Positions 55,306 through 64,000 of a DNA stretch of 64,000 nucleotides are shown here, in pieces. Origin of the DNA: Novosphingobium sp. MD-1 (GTDB lineage: Bacteria > Pseudomonadota > Alphaproteobacteria > Sphingomonadales > Sphingomonadaceae); NCBI RefSeq assembly GCF_001014975.1, contig NZ_BBXA01000030.1, forward strand, positions 513,501 through 577,500, given 5' to 3'. The notes below the pieces were generated by a model. The model had not been told where the DNA came from and searched no databases. It worked only from the letters and a program-made list of their open reading frames with translations. How positions within the stretch are numbered: position 1 is the first letter of the stretch; the number at the start of each line of letters is the position of its first letter. A program made the translations under genes and the position numbers.

Positions 55306-58299
55306 ATGAGCGACAGAACGCCGCGAACGGGGCCGAAAGTCTGGTCGATCGCGGCGCACCGGGGCTTCGCCGACGCGCTCGTCGCCGGACTGATCCCGCG
55401 CTATCGCGAGGACGGCTTCGGGCTGGCCCGGCTGTTGCTGCTGCTGCCGAGCCGCCGCGCCGTGCGCACGGTGACCGAAGCTTTCGTGCGCGCCAGCGGG
55501 GATGGCGGGCTGCTGCTGCCGCGCATGGCGGTGGTGGGCGATCTCGATCTGGACGAGACGCTGGGGCCGCTGCTCGATCCGCTGGGGCCGGGCGCGACAG
55601 TGCCGCCGGCGAGCGATCCGGTGTTCCGCCTGCTGCGCATCGCGGAAATGCTGCGCGCGGAACCGGAGACGGGCAATCTGGGCGAGGCCGGCCTGCTGCG
55701 GCAGGCGCGGTCGATCGTGCGCAGCATGGACCGGATGGCGGTGGAGGACGTCGCGCCCGAAAAGCTGCTGGACGAAGCGGTGATCGGCGCGGTGGGCGAT
55801 CTTTCGCAGCACTGGACGGACAGCACGCGGCTGTTCGCGAAAGTGCTGTTCCGCTGGCGCGCCGAACAGGAGGCGCGGGGCGAGATCGACGCGCCCGAAC
55901 GGCGCAACCGCCTGCTCGATCACGCGGCGCGGGCATGGCGGGGCCATCCGCCGGCGCATCCGGTGATCGCCGCCGGGGTGACTTCGGCCGCGCCCGCCAT
56001 CGCGCGGTTGCTGCGCACCGTGGCCGATCTGCCGGACGGCGGCGTGATCCTGCCCGATCTCGATCTGGCGCTGGAGGAACCGGTGTGGAACGCGCTGGGC
56101 GCGGCGGGGATGCCGGAGGAACCGGGCGGCCCGCCGTTCGCGCGGGGCGATGTGGTGACGCACCCGCAGTACCACCTCAAGCTGTTGCTCAACCGCATGG
56201 GCGTGGCGCGCGGCGAAGTGCAGCCCTGGCACCGCGCCGGGCTGGCCGCGGCCCCGCCCGAACGCAGCAGGGCGATTTCCAACCTGTTCCTGCCGCCCGA
56301 AGCCAGCACGGTGTGGGTGAGCCTGCCGGCGGAGCGGCGGCGGCTTTCGGGCGTGCGCACGATGGAGACCGCGCATCCCGAGGAAGAGGCGCAGGCGGTG
56401 GCGGTGCTGATCCGGCAGGCGCTGGCCGAACCGGAACGGCGCGTGGCGCTGGTGACGCCGGACCGGGCGCTGGCGGTGCGCGTGGTCGCCCATCTGGCGC
56501 GCTGGAACATCGGGGCGGACGATACCGCCGGCCGCCCCCTGCCGCAGACCCCGGCGGGGCGGCTGTTCCTGCAGATCGCCGAGGTCATGGCGGAGCGGGC
56601 CGCGCCGGTGCCGCTGCTGGCACTGCTGGCGAACCCGCTGGTGATGGCGGGCGAAGGGCGCGCGGCGTGGCTGGAACGGGTGCGCCAGCTCGATCTGGTG
56701 CTGCGCGGGCCGCGCCCCGGGCCGGGCCTTGAAGCCGTGCGCGCGGCGGTGAAGGAGCAGGACCGGCGCTATCCCGGCCTGTTCGACTGGTGGCACGAGG
56801 CGGAGGCGCTGCTGGCGCCACTGCTGCTGTTCGATGGCGCCCTGCCGCTGGGCGCGGCGCTGGCGCTGCTGGCCGAAACCGCTGAGGCGCTGTGCGGCGA
56901 AGGCATCTGGGCGCAGCCCGACGGGCGCAGCCTGTCGCAGTTCGTACAGCAATGGAGCGATGCGGCCGGCGAGGTGGTGCTGGAGACCGATCCTGCCGAC
57001 CTGCCCGTGCTGCTGCGCGACGCGCTGGACGAGGTGGCGGTGCGCCCACCCTATGGCGGGCATCCGCGCCTCGCGATCTACGGCCTGCTCGAAGCGCGGA
57101 TGAGCCGGGCGGACCTGGTCATCTGCGCCGGGCTGACCGAGGGCACCTGGCCCGGCGCGCCCGCGCCCGATCCGCTGCTGGCGCCGCCGGTGCTGCGGAT
57201 GCTGGGCATTCCCGGCGCGGATTTCCGCATCGGCCTGGCCGCGCACGATCTGGCCGCCGCGCTGGGGGCACCCGAAGTGGTGCTGAGCCATGCGCAGCGC
57301 GATGCCGCCGGACCGGCGATCCCTTCGCGCTTCCTGATGCGCATCCGCGCCATGCTGGGCAAGGAATTGCGGCACGAGCACGACGCGGTGCGCTTTGCCC
57401 GCGCGCTGGACGATGCGCCGCCCGCGCCGCCCTATCCCCGGCCCGAACCGATGCCATCGGCCGAACAGCGCCGGGTGCCGATCGCGGTCACCGCGCTCGA
57501 CCGGCTGCGCGGCGATCCCTATCAGTTCTACGCCTCCGCCATCCTGGGCCTGCGCGCGCTCGATCCGATCGATGCGGACCCGACGCCGGCGTGGCGCGGC
57601 ACGGCGGTCCACGCGATTCTGGAGGCATGGCACGATGCCGGCGCGCGGCCGGGCGAGCTGATCCCGCTGGCCGAACGCGCGCTGGCGGAGATGAGCGCGC
57701 ACCCGTTCATGCGCGGGCTGTGGCGGCCGCGCCTGCTGGCGGGGCTGGGCTGGATCGAAAGGGCGCAGGACCGCCTGCTGGGCGAAGGGCGCGAAGTCCT
57801 GGCCTGGGAGGAGAAGGGCGAGATCACCGTGGACGGCGTGCGCATCCATGGCCGCGCCGACCGCATCGACCGTCTGCCCGACGGCACGCTGGCGGTGGTC
57901 GACTACAAGACTGGCACGCCGCCATCGGCGCGGATGGTGGAGGAAGGCTTCGCGCTCCAGCTCGGCCTTGTCGGCCTGATCGCGCAGGGCGGCGGGATCA
58001 GGGGCGTGAGCGGTACGCCGACGCGGTTCGAATACTGGTCGCTGGCGCGCAACCGGGAACGCGGCTTCGGCTTCATGGAGGAGCCGGTGCCGGAAGGCCG
58101 CCGCAAGTCCGGCATTCCGCGCGAGGAGTTCCTCGACCGCACGCGCGAGTATCTGGAAGAAGCGATCGCGCGGTGGATAATGGGCAGCGATCCGTTCACG
58201 GCGCGGCTCAATCCCGATCTGCCGGGCTATTCGGACTATGACCAGTTGATGCGGCTGGACGAATGGCAGGGCCGCGGCCGCGCCGGGGACAGGCCATGA
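55306..58299 (+). CDS. addB: Double-strand break repair helicase-nuclease subunit AddB
   Basis: One subunit of the AddAB complex that resects DNA breaks for RecA. The 997-residue protein is of the alphaproteobacterial type. Its C-terminal PD-(D/E)XK nuclease has HGRADRIDRLPDGTLAVVDYKTGTPPS and a downstream QL. There are no cysteines in the C-terminus, so the iron-sulfur cluster of Firmicutes AddB is absent, as expected in this class. The helicase part is degenerate (LLLLPSRRAVRTV in place of a good Walker A). Its TGA overlaps the ATG of addA (ATGA). It follows murU by 21 bp. Confidence 0.94.
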   Translation: MSDRTPRTGPKVWSIAAHRGFADALVAGLIPRYREDGFGLARLLLLLPSRRAVRTVTEAFVRASGDGGLLLPRMAVVGDLDLDETLGPLLDPLGPGATVPPASDPVFRLLRIAEMLRAEPETGNLGEAGLLRQARSIVRSMDRMAVEDVAPEKLLDEAVIGAVGDLSQHWTDSTRLFAKVLFRWRAEQEARGEIDAPERRNRLLDHAARAWRGHPPAHPVIAAGVTSAAPAIARLLRTVADLPDGGVILPDLDLALEEPVWNALGAAGMPEEPGGPPFARGDVVTHPQYHLKLLLNRMGVARGEVQPWHRAGLAAAPPERSRAISNLFLPPEASTVWVSLPAERRRLSGVRTMETAHPEEEAQAVAVLIRQALAEPERRVALVTPDRALAVRVVAHLARWNIGADDTAGRPLPQTPAGRLFLQIAEVMAERAAPVPLLALLANPLVMAGEGRAAWLERVRQLDLVLRGPRPGPGLEAVRAAVKEQDRRYPGLFDWWHEAEALLAPLLLFDGALPLGAALALLAETAEALCGEGIWAQPDGRSLSQFVQQWSDAAGEVVLETDPADLPVLLRDALDEVAVRPPYGGHPRLAIYGLLEARMSRADLVICAGLTEGTWPGAPAPDPLLAPPVLRMLGIPGADFRIGLAAHDLAAALGAPEVVLSHAQRDAAGPAIPSRFLMRIRAMLGKELRHEHDAVRFARALDDAPPAPPYPRPEPMPSAEQRRVPIAVTALDRLRGDPYQFYASAILGLRALDPIDADPTPAWRGTAVHAILEAWHDAGARPGELIPLAERALAEMSAHPFMRGLWRPRLLAGLGWIERAQDRLLGEGREVLAWEEKGEITVDGVRIHGRADRIDRLPDGTLAVVDYKTGTPPSARMVEEGFALQLGLVGLIAQGGGIRGVSGTPTRFEYWSLARNRERGFGFMEEPVPEGRRKSGIPREEFLDRTREYLEEAIARWIMGSDPFTARLNPDLPGYSDYDQLMRLDEWQGRGRAGDRP

Positions 58300-61200
58300 G
58301 CGGGGAGCAGCCAAGCCGCGTCTATCCGCTAAAGGACAACCAGGCGCGCGCGGTCGATCCGCGCCGTACCGTGTGGCTCAGCGCGTCGGCGGGCACGGGC
58401 AAGACGCAAGTGCTGTCCGCGCGCGTGTTGCGCCTGTTGTTGCAACCCGGCGTCGAGCCGGAGCATCTGCTGTGCCTGACCTTCACCAAGGCCGGCGCGG
58501 CCGAAATGGCGACGCGCGTCAACGAGGTGCTGGCCAGCTGGGTGCGCCTGCCCGAAACCGCGTTGGCCGAACAACTGATCGCGATCGGTGCGGACTATGG
58601 CCCGGAAGCGCTGGCGCGCGCGCGCAGCCGGTTCGCGGCGGTGCTCGATTGTCCCGGCGGTGGCCTGCGGATCGAGACGATCCACGCCTTCTGCCAGTGG
58701 CTGCTCTCGGCCTTCCCGGTGGAAGCGGAGCTGATGCCCGGCACCCGCGCGATGGAGGACCGCGACCGCGCGCTGCTGGTGCGACGGGTGTTGGCAGACC
58801 TGCTGGTGAGCGCGGAGGAACAGGGCGACGAAGCGCTGCTCGATGCGCTGTCCGACCTCAGCCTGCGGATGGCGCAGGATCAGGTCGAGGCGTTCCTGCT
58901 GCGCTGCGCCGGCGCGCGTGATTTGTGGTTCGGACCCGGCGCGTGGCAGCCGCCGCTGCGGCCGCGCATCAACCGTGCGCTGGGTCTGGACGCGGACGAG
59001 GACGGAACGGGCCTTGCCGCGCTCTGCGCAGACGATGCCTTCGATGTGCGATCGGTACGGTGGTGCCTGGAAGCCAACGCGGAATGGGGCACGAAGAGCG
59101 GGATCGAGACCGCCAATGCCCTGGGCGACTGGATTGCGCTGCCGCCCGAACGGCGGCTGGACGCGCTGGACCTGCTGGCCGACCAGTTCCTGACCAAGGC
59201 GGGGCAGCCCCGCTCCACCACCAACATCGCCAAGAAAGCGCCGGACTATCCCGAATATGCCGCGCGCGTGATCGGCTGCCTCGAAGCGGTGCGCGAACGG
59301 CGCGCGCTGGTGGCGCTGGCGGCGATGCTCGATCCGGCGCTGACGCTGGGCCGCCGCTTCGCCCTGGCGTGGGACGAGGCCAAGACGCGCGAAGGCTTCA
59401 TCGATTTCGACGACCAGATCCGCACCGCCGCCGCGCTGCTGACCGAGAAGGCGAGCGCGGAGTGGATCCGCTTCAAGCTCGACCGTCGGTTCGATCATAT
59501 CCTCGTCGACGAGGCGCAGGACACCAACGCGGCGCAGTGGCGCATCGTGCTGGACGGGCTGGTGGCGGACTTCTTCGCCGGCGAGGGCCTGCACGGCGAC
59601 GCGCTGCGCACGCTGTTCGTGGTGGGTGATTACAAGCAGGCGATCTTCCGCTTTCAGGGCACCAGCCCGGAGAATTTCGCGGCGGCGAAAGCGCGGGTGG
59701 AACGCCAGCTGCGCGATGTGGCGGACGTGCTCGACGACCGTTCACGGACGCTGCTGGGGCTGGGGCTGGGGCGGTCCTACCGCACCTCGCAATCGGTGTT
59801 GTCGTTCGTCGACCGGGCGATCGCGCATATCGGGCCGGACCGCTTCGGGCTTGCCGAACCGCCCGAACCGCATGTGGGCGAGGAACGGCCGGGGTTGGTC
59901 ACGCTATGGCGGCCGGTCGGGATGGCGGCCGATGGCGAGGACGAGGACGCGCCCGAAGCCGGGGAGGAGGGCGCGGAAGGGTGGCTCTCACGCCCGGACC
60001 GCGATCTGGCGGACCGGCTTGCGCGGCAGATCAGGGCGTGGCTGGAAAACGGCTTCCCGCTGGCCAAGGGCACGCCGCGCTTCGCCAACGCGGGCGACAT
60101 CATGGTGTTGGTGCGCAAGCGCAAGGAACTGGCCGGGCTGATCGTGGCGCGGCTCCATGCGCAGGGCGTGCCGGTGGCGGGCGTGGACCGGCTGCGGCTG
60201 GGCGCGCCGCTGGCGGTGAAGGACCTTGTCGCCGCGCTGCGCTTTGCCGCGCAACCGTGGGACGATTTGAGCCTTGCTGGCCTGCTCGTGTCCCCGCTGA
60301 TAGGGTGGACGCAGGAAGAGTTGCTCGAACATGGTTATCGCGGGGCAGGCACGCGGCTGTGGGACCACTTGCGCGCCAGCGAGGGGCCGAAGACCCACGC
60401 CACGATGGAGCGGTTGCGCGCGCTGCTGGCGCGGGCGGACTACGAAACGCCGCAGGCGATGCTGCACTGGCTGCTGCTGGGGCCGTGGCAGGGCCGGCGC
60501 AAGCTGGTGGCGCGGCTGGGCCGGGAAGCCAACGATCCCATCGACGAACTGCTCAACGCCGCGATGGCCTATGCCGCCGGCAACGTGCCGAGCCTGACCG
60601 GCTTCCTCCAGTGGTTCGACGCGGGCGAGGGCGAACTGAAGCGCGAGGCGGGCAAGAACGAAGGACTGGTGCGGGTGATGACCGTGCACGGCTCCAAGGG
60701 CTTGCAGGCGCCGATCGTGATTCTGGCCGATGCCGCCGACGATCCCGATGCCTCGCCCGTGCGCGGGCTGGAGGTGACCGAAAGCGTGCTGGGCGAAACC
60801 CGCAAGGTGCCGCTGCCGCCGCTGCGCAAGGAGGAAAAGGCCGGGCCTGTGCGCGAGGCCGAGGCACAGGCCGCGCGCGATGAGCGCGAGGAGCACTGGC
60901 GCCTGCTCTACGTGGCGATGACCCGCGCGGAGGAGGCGCTGTTCGTCACCGGATCGCTGGGCGGGCGGCGCAAGGAGATTCCGCCGGAAAGCTGGTACGC
61001 GATGCTGGAGCCGTTGTTCGGCACCGACGAATGGATCGCCGATCCGCTGTGGGAGGGGCGCCGGCAATTGGGCGCACCGGCGCCTGCGCCCTCCGCCGGG
61101 GCCACGCCGGAGGTCGACGCGTCGCGCGAGGCGCTGCCCGATGTGCTGCTCCAGCCGATCGGCCCCGAACCGCGTCCGCCACGCCCGCTTGCGCCCTCTG

Positions 61201-61784
61201 CCATGGGCGAGGACGAGGCGCCCGATCCGCCGATCCGGCCTGGACCGGGCGCGCTGCTCGCGGCACGGCGCGGCACGCTGGTCCACAAGCTGATCGAGCG
61301 CCTGCCTGAACTGCCGCGCGAGCGCCGCCATGATGCCGCGCTGAACTGGCTGGCGCGCGCGGGCCGGGAGTTCCTGCCTGAAGACCATGCGGCGATGGCG
61401 CAGGCGGCGCTGGCCGTGCTCGATCACCCGGACTGGCAGGACGTGTTCGGGCCGGATTCGCTGGCCGAAGTACCACTGGCGGCGGTCGTCGAAGGGCGCG
61501 TGGTGACGGGCACGATCGACCGGCTGATCGTTCGCCCCGGTCTGGTCCGCATCGTCGATTTCAAGACCGCGCGCCGCCCGCCCGCGCGAGTCGAGGAGAT
61601 TCCGGCGGCCTATCTGCGTCAGATGGCGGCCTATGTAGCGGCGCTGAAGGTGATCCATCCCGGCCGGCGCGTGGAAGCCGCGCTGCTCTATACCCACACG
61701 CCGCAACTGTTCGCCTTGCCGGAGGCGCTGCTGGCGGCGCAGAAGCTGGACCTTTCCCCCGCGCAGGAATCCTTTTCCGCGTGA
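58296..61784 (+). CDS. addA: Double-strand break repair helicase-nuclease subunit AddA
   Basis: The UvrD-like motor of AddAB, 1162 residues. Walker A is SASAGTGKT (29-37), Walker B is LVDEAQDTNAAQWRI, the helicase motifs include VVGDYKQAIFRFQGT, TVHGSKGLQAPIVIL and RLLYVAMTRAEEALF, and the C-terminal RecB-type nuclease has TGTIDRLIVRPGLVRIVDFKT. The start ATG at 58296 overlaps the stop of addB. It is followed by trxA after 59 bp, a usual alphaproteobacterial order. Confidence 0.96.
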   Translation: MSGEQPSRVYPLKDNQARAVDPRRTVWLSASAGTGKTQVLSARVLRLLLQPGVEPEHLLCLTFTKAGAAEMATRVNEVLASWVRLPETALAEQLIAIGADYGPEALARARSRFAAVLDCPGGGLRIETIHAFCQWLLSAFPVEAELMPGTRAMEDRDRALLVRRVLADLLVSAEEQGDEALLDALSDLSLRMAQDQVEAFLLRCAGARDLWFGPGAWQPPLRPRINRALGLDADEDGTGLAALCADDAFDVRSVRWCLEANAEWGTKSGIETANALGDWIALPPERRLDALDLLADQFLTKAGQPRSTTNIAKKAPDYPEYAARVIGCLEAVRERRALVALAAMLDPALTLGRRFALAWDEAKTREGFIDFDDQIRTAAALLTEKASAEWIRFKLDRRFDHILVDEAQDTNAAQWRIVLDGLVADFFAGEGLHGDALRTLFVVGDYKQAIFRFQGTSPENFAAAKARVERQLRDVADVLDDRSRTLLGLGLGRSYRTSQSVLSFVDRAIAHIGPDRFGLAEPPEPHVGEERPGLVTLWRPVGMAADGEDEDAPEAGEEGAEGWLSRPDRDLADRLARQIRAWLENGFPLAKGTPRFANAGDIMVLVRKRKELAGLIVARLHAQGVPVAGVDRLRLGAPLAVKDLVAALRFAAQPWDDLSLAGLLVSPLIGWTQEELLEHGYRGAGTRLWDHLRASEGPKTHATMERLRALLARADYETPQAMLHWLLLGPWQGRRKLVARLGREANDPIDELLNAAMAYAAGNVPSLTGFLQWFDAGEGELKREAGKNEGLVRVMTVHGSKGLQAPIVILADAADDPDASPVRGLEVTESVLGETRKVPLPPLRKEEKAGPVREAEAQAARDEREEHWRLLYVAMTRAEEALFVTGSLGGRRKEIPPESWYAMLEPLFGTDEWIADPLWEGRRQLGAPAPAPSAGATPEVDASREALPDVLLQPIGPEPRPPRPLAPSAMGEDEAPDPPIRPGPGALLAARRGTLVHKLIERLPELPRERRHDAALNWLARAGREFLPEDHAAMAQAALAVLDHPDWQDVFGPDSLAEVPLAAVVEGRVVTGTIDRLIVRPGLVRIVDFKTARRPPARVEEIPAAYLRQMAAYVAALKVIHPGRRVEAALLYTHTPQLFALPEALLAAQKLDLSPAQESFSA

Positions 61785-61843
61785 TCTGTTGTTTCAAGAC
61801 AGGGACCGCCTAGATTGGCGGCCAAGACCAGAAGGAGTTACCG

Positions 61844-62164
61844 ATGTCCACCAAAGCCGTCACCGACGCCAGCTTCGCCGCCGACGTTCTCGAATCCGAC
61901 AAGCCCGTGCTGGTCGATTTCTGGGCCGACTGGTGCGGCCCGTGCAAGATGATCGCGCCGGCGCTGGAAGAGATCGCCGAGGAACTGGGCGACAAGCTGA
62001 CCATCGCCAAGATGGACATCATGGAAAACACCGGCATTCCGGGCGAAATCGGCGTGCAGTCGATCCCGCTGCTGGTTCTGTTCAAGGATGGCAAGCCGGT
62101 GGCGCAGAAGCTGGGTGCCGCGCCCAAGAGCCAGCTGAAGGGCTGGATCGAAAGCGTTCTCTAA
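61844..62164 (+). CDS. trxA: Thioredoxin
   Basis: A small cytoplasmic thiol reductant of 106 residues. The active site is WCGPC with C31 and C34, the cis-proline is in VQSIPLLVLFKDG, and GAAPKSQLKGWIES ends the fold. AAGGAG lies before the ATG. It is the last gene of the addBA run and is followed by a palindromic repeat rather than a typical terminator. Confidence 0.97.
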   Translation: MSTKAVTDASFAADVLESDKPVLVDFWADWCGPCKMIAPALEEIAEELGDKLTIAKMDIMENTGIPGEIGVQSIPLLVLFKDGKPVAQKLGAAPKSQLKGWIESVL

Positions 62165-62187
62165 ACCCGACGAAAGTGCCCTGAATC

Positions 62188-62268
62188 GTCATTTCGAGGG
62201 GCGAGGCCCCGCGGCAATCCAGAGCGGCACGCCGGACTCTGGATTGCTTCGCTCACGCTCGCAATGAC
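62188..62268. repeat. 81-bp palindromic dispersed repeat, copy 2
   Basis: The same element as at 30449-30529, here in the opposite orientation. The ends are GTCATTTCGAG and CTCGCAATGAC; one base differs from perfect inversion. Internal blocks GGATTGCTTCGC and GCGGCAATCC match copy 1 after reverse-complementing, while the centre differs. It lies 24 bp after trxA and 20 bp before the inositol-phosphatase gene, between convergent transcripts, so a secondary role in termination is possible. Confidence 0.85.
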
Positions 62269-62288
62269 GGGGCGGGGTACGCCGGGGT

Positions 62289-63104
62289 TTACTCGCCGGG
62301 CAGGGCGTTCAGCCTCTCCGCCATGGCATCCCACAGCGCGGGGGTGGACGCCGCGATCAGGCCCGGCTCCAGATGCCGGTCCAGCAGGTAGGGCGAACCA
62401 TCGGGCCGCGCGGCCTTGCCGCCGGCTTCGTTGACGAACAGCACGCCCGCCGCGTGGTCCCACGCCAGCGTGCGTTCGAAGATCGACAGATCGTTCACTC
62501 CCAGCACGATGCGTGGATACTGCTCGGCCGCGCAGCGCGGGATGTCCACCAGCGTATAGTGCGGCGCGATATGCTGGCGCATCGCCTCGCGCTTGTCCTT
62601 GTCCACGAACACCAGCGAGATCGCGGCGACCGGCGGTTCCTGCCCGGTCGCCTGCGCCATCACGCGCTCGCCATTCACCCACGCCCCCTTGCCGCGATGG
62701 GCGATGCACAGCCGGTCGATCAGCGGATCGTAGATCCAGCCCGCCACGGTCTCGCCCTTTTCCGCCAACGCGATCAGGATCGCGAACGGAGGCTTGCCGG
62801 CTGCGAAATTGTTGGTGCCGTCGAGCGGGTCGATCACCCAGCACAGGCTGTCGCCCAGCCGGTCCATCAGCGCCGGATCGGCATGGCTGCCCTCTTCGCC
62901 CACGATCGCGGCTTCGGGCAGGATCTTCGCCAGCCCTTCGATCAGCAGCGCCTCGCTTTCGGTATCGGCGATGGTCACGACATCGTCCGCCGCCTTGGCC
63001 ACGATCTCGTGATCGGCAAGCTGGCGATAGTGCCGCAGCAGCGTGCGTTGGGCGGTATCGCGCATCAGCGCGGCGACGGCGGTGTCGAGAGCGGATTCCG
63101 TCAT
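62289..63104 (-). CDS. Inositol-monophosphatase-family phosphatase
   Basis: A Mg-dependent phosphatase of 271 residues in the IMPase/CysQ/FBPase superfamily. The metal sites are EEGSHAD (about 69-75), WVIDPLDGTNNF and the C-terminal LAWDHAAGVLFVNEAGG. The exact substrate (inositol phosphate, PAP or histidinol phosphate) cannot be chosen from this. Its ATG overlaps the stop of the GFA-domain gene (ATGA), so it is the last of three coupled genes. Confidence 0.9.
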   Translation of the reverse strand: MTESALDTAVAALMRDTAQRTLLRHYRQLADHEIVAKAADDVVTIADTESEALLIEGLAKILPEAAIVGEEGSHADPALMDRLGDSLCWVIDPLDGTNNFAAGKPPFAILIALAEKGETVAGWIYDPLIDRLCIAHRGKGAWVNGERVMAQATGQEPPVAAISLVFVDKDKREAMRQHIAPHYTLVDIPRCAAEQYPRIVLGVNDLSIFERTLAWDHAAGVLFVNEAGGKAARPDGSPYLLDRHLEPGLIAASTPALWDAMAERLNALPGE

Positions 63105-63532
63105 GAAAGTCCTTCGGCGCGCGAACGCGGGTAACGGGGAAGATCGTCGGCCGGCTCCGCCCAGGGGATGCGGCTGGCGTAGAACATATGGAAGCCCGGC
63201 GTGACGCGTTCGGGATGATCGAGCGTGGCAAGGCTGAAATCGGCGGTCGCGGCGGCGGACGTGTCGCGCATCAGCAGCGGCGTTCCGCAGGCGTGGCAGA
63301 ACCAGCGTTCGCCGCTTTCGCTGGAAGATACCCGCCCGATGGACGCAAGGCCCTGTTCGACCACGAAGGCATCGGCCGGGACGGAAGCGAAGGCCATGGC
63401 CGGGCTGCCGGAATTGAGCTGGCAAGTGCGGCAATGGCACCAGCCGGCGTCGGTCGGCGCGCTGGCCAGCCGGTAGCGCACCGTGCCGCACAGGCAGCCG
63501 CCGGTCCAGTCGCCGCTCCCGTCCCCGCTCAT
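63101..63532 (-). CDS. GFA-domain protein
   Basis: A 143-residue zinc protein of the glutathione-dependent formaldehyde-activating (GFA) fold. Zinc ligands come in GGCLCGTVRYRL, WCHCRTCQLNSGSP and FCHACGTPL, the classical CxC / CxxC plus CxxC set. Many members do not act on formaldehyde; the neighbour is a glutathione S-transferase, which suits a link to glutathione. It starts in an ATGA overlap with that gene's stop. Confidence 0.9.
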   Translation of the reverse strand: MSGDGSGDWTGGCLCGTVRYRLASAPTDAGWCHCRTCQLNSGSPAMAFASVPADAFVVEQGLASIGRVSSSESGERWFCHACGTPLLMRDTSAAATADFSLATLDHPERVTPGFHMFYASRIPWAEPADDLPRYPRSRAEGLS

Positions 63533-64000
63533 GTCAGCGGGATCATGACCTGGCTAGCATAGCCGGGACGTTCGCGCAGCCGGGCGTACCATTCGGCCAC
63601 GTGCGGCACATCGGGCCGCGGTACCGCGATGCTGTAGAAGGTGTGGGCATAGACGCCCATCGGGATGTCGGCGATGCCGAAGCGGTCACCCGACAGCCAC
63701 GGGCGTGTGGCCAGTTCGGCGTCGAGGATGCGCATCATCGCGCCCGAGGCTTCGGCCGAGCGGGCGACCGCGGGATCGCTGGCGTTCTTCCCCTGGCGCA
63801 CGCACCCCAGGAACGCATCGCGCTGCGCGTCGGCGAAATGGAACTGCCAGTCCATCCACTTGTCGCCCATTGCGCGGATGGCGGGATCGTCAGCGCGCAG
63901 CGACGGGGCGTGACGATCCGCCAGATAGCGCAGGATCGCGTTCGATTCCCACAGCACCAGATCGCCGTCCTCGATCGTCGGGATCATGCGGTTGGGGTTC
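63529..64000 (-). CDS. Glutathione S-transferase family protein (5' end outside window)
   Basis: The C-terminal about 157 residues of a GST-like enzyme. The visible part begins NPNRMIPTIEDGDLVLWESNAILRYL, the end of the thioredoxin fold with the cis-proline (MIP) and the glutathione-gamma-glutamyl SNA-type site, and goes on with a helical C-terminal domain (LSGDRFGIADIPMGVYAHTFY). The first roughly 45 residues, with any catalytic Tyr, Ser or Cys, are off the right edge. It overlaps the GFA gene by ATGA. Confidence 0.9.
   Translation of the reverse strand, partial: NPNRMIPTIEDGDLVLWESNAILRYLADRHAPSLRADDPAIRAMGDKWMDWQFHFADAQRDAFLGCVRQGKNASDPAVARSAEASGAMMRILDAELATRPWLSGDRFGIADIPMGVYAHTFYSIAVPRPDVPHVAEWYARLRERPGYASQVMIPLT

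Noticed and set aside
54433..58314. A 1293-codon open frame on the minus strand
   Set aside because: It runs antisense through amgK, murU and addB. Its translation is rich in Arg, Gln, His and Ala with no domain, which is the usual mirror image of GC-rich codon use.

Overview
The window is a stretch of a high-GC alphaproteobacterial chromosome, most likely Sphingomonadales and close to Novosphingobium. The evidence is the alphaproteobacterial SOS box (GAAC-N7-GAAC) ahead of lexA, an alphaproteobacterial-type AddAB pair, a DivL-type tyrosine pseudokinase, a DUF1178 gene and TorF-like porin, and PrsK/PrsR genes of the XrtA (PEP-CTERM) class. The organism call is inferred from gene content and protein character, not from a search. 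Nearly all of the DNA is coding; most genes are housekeeping and sit in tight, often ATGA- or GTGA-overlapping operons.

Layout. 1-0.5 kb: 3' end of dnaJ. 0.5-2.9 kb (-): large patatin-like lipase. 3.1-9.6 kb (+): four-gene operon of polyprenyl-phosphate sugar transferase, histidine kinase PrsK, sigma-54 activator PrsR and a TPR protein, the regulatory part of an exopolysaccharide/exosortase system. 9.7-14.6 kb: acyl-CoA racemase, a DUF475/TerC-type membrane protein, panB and an amino-acid permease. 14.6-18.5 kb (-): an Ala/Pro/Thr-rich protein and a 909-residue membrane-anchored coiled-coil protein. 18.5-22.5 kb (+): four genes of unknown role in which several signalling or enzyme modules have lost their defining residues (an Hpt-like protein without the histidine, a nucleotidyltransferase-like membrane protein, a helical DUF2336-like protein, and a histidine kinase with proline at the phospho-acceptor position). 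This is the best candidate for an undescribed system.

22.5-28.5 kb: a small membrane protein, gltA, gltX, comEC and lexA. 28.5-37.5 kb (-): moeA, moaC, an unrecognised gene, trpC, trpD, trpG, trpE and a SurA/PpiD-type foldase, all facing one way and punctuated by two palindromic repeats. 37.9-41.9 kb (+): tpiA, secG, pyrG and a Crp/Fnr regulator. 41.9-46.6 kb: hsp20, grxC, a nitrilase-family amidase, DUF1178, tRNA-Arg(CCU), a cold-shock protein, infA, ftsB and folE. 46.6-48.9 kb: a frameshifted thioesterase, two exported proteins (one TorF-like) and a peroxiredoxin.

49.2-50.6 kb: ahcY, with a palindromic candidate operator. 50.8-61.8 kb (+): divL-tsaE-amgK-murU-addB-addA, an unbroken operon joining cell-cycle control, tRNA t6A modification, cell-wall sugar recycling and double-strand-break repair, followed by trxA. 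62.3-64 kb (-): an inositol-phosphatase-family gene, a GFA-domain gene and a glutathione S-transferase cut by the window edge.

Two 81-bp copies of one palindromic repeat family (30.4 and 62.2 kb) and a perfect 28-bp inverted repeat inside the trp cluster are the clearest repeats. No insertion sequence, prophage, CRISPR array, rRNA gene or replication origin was recognised.
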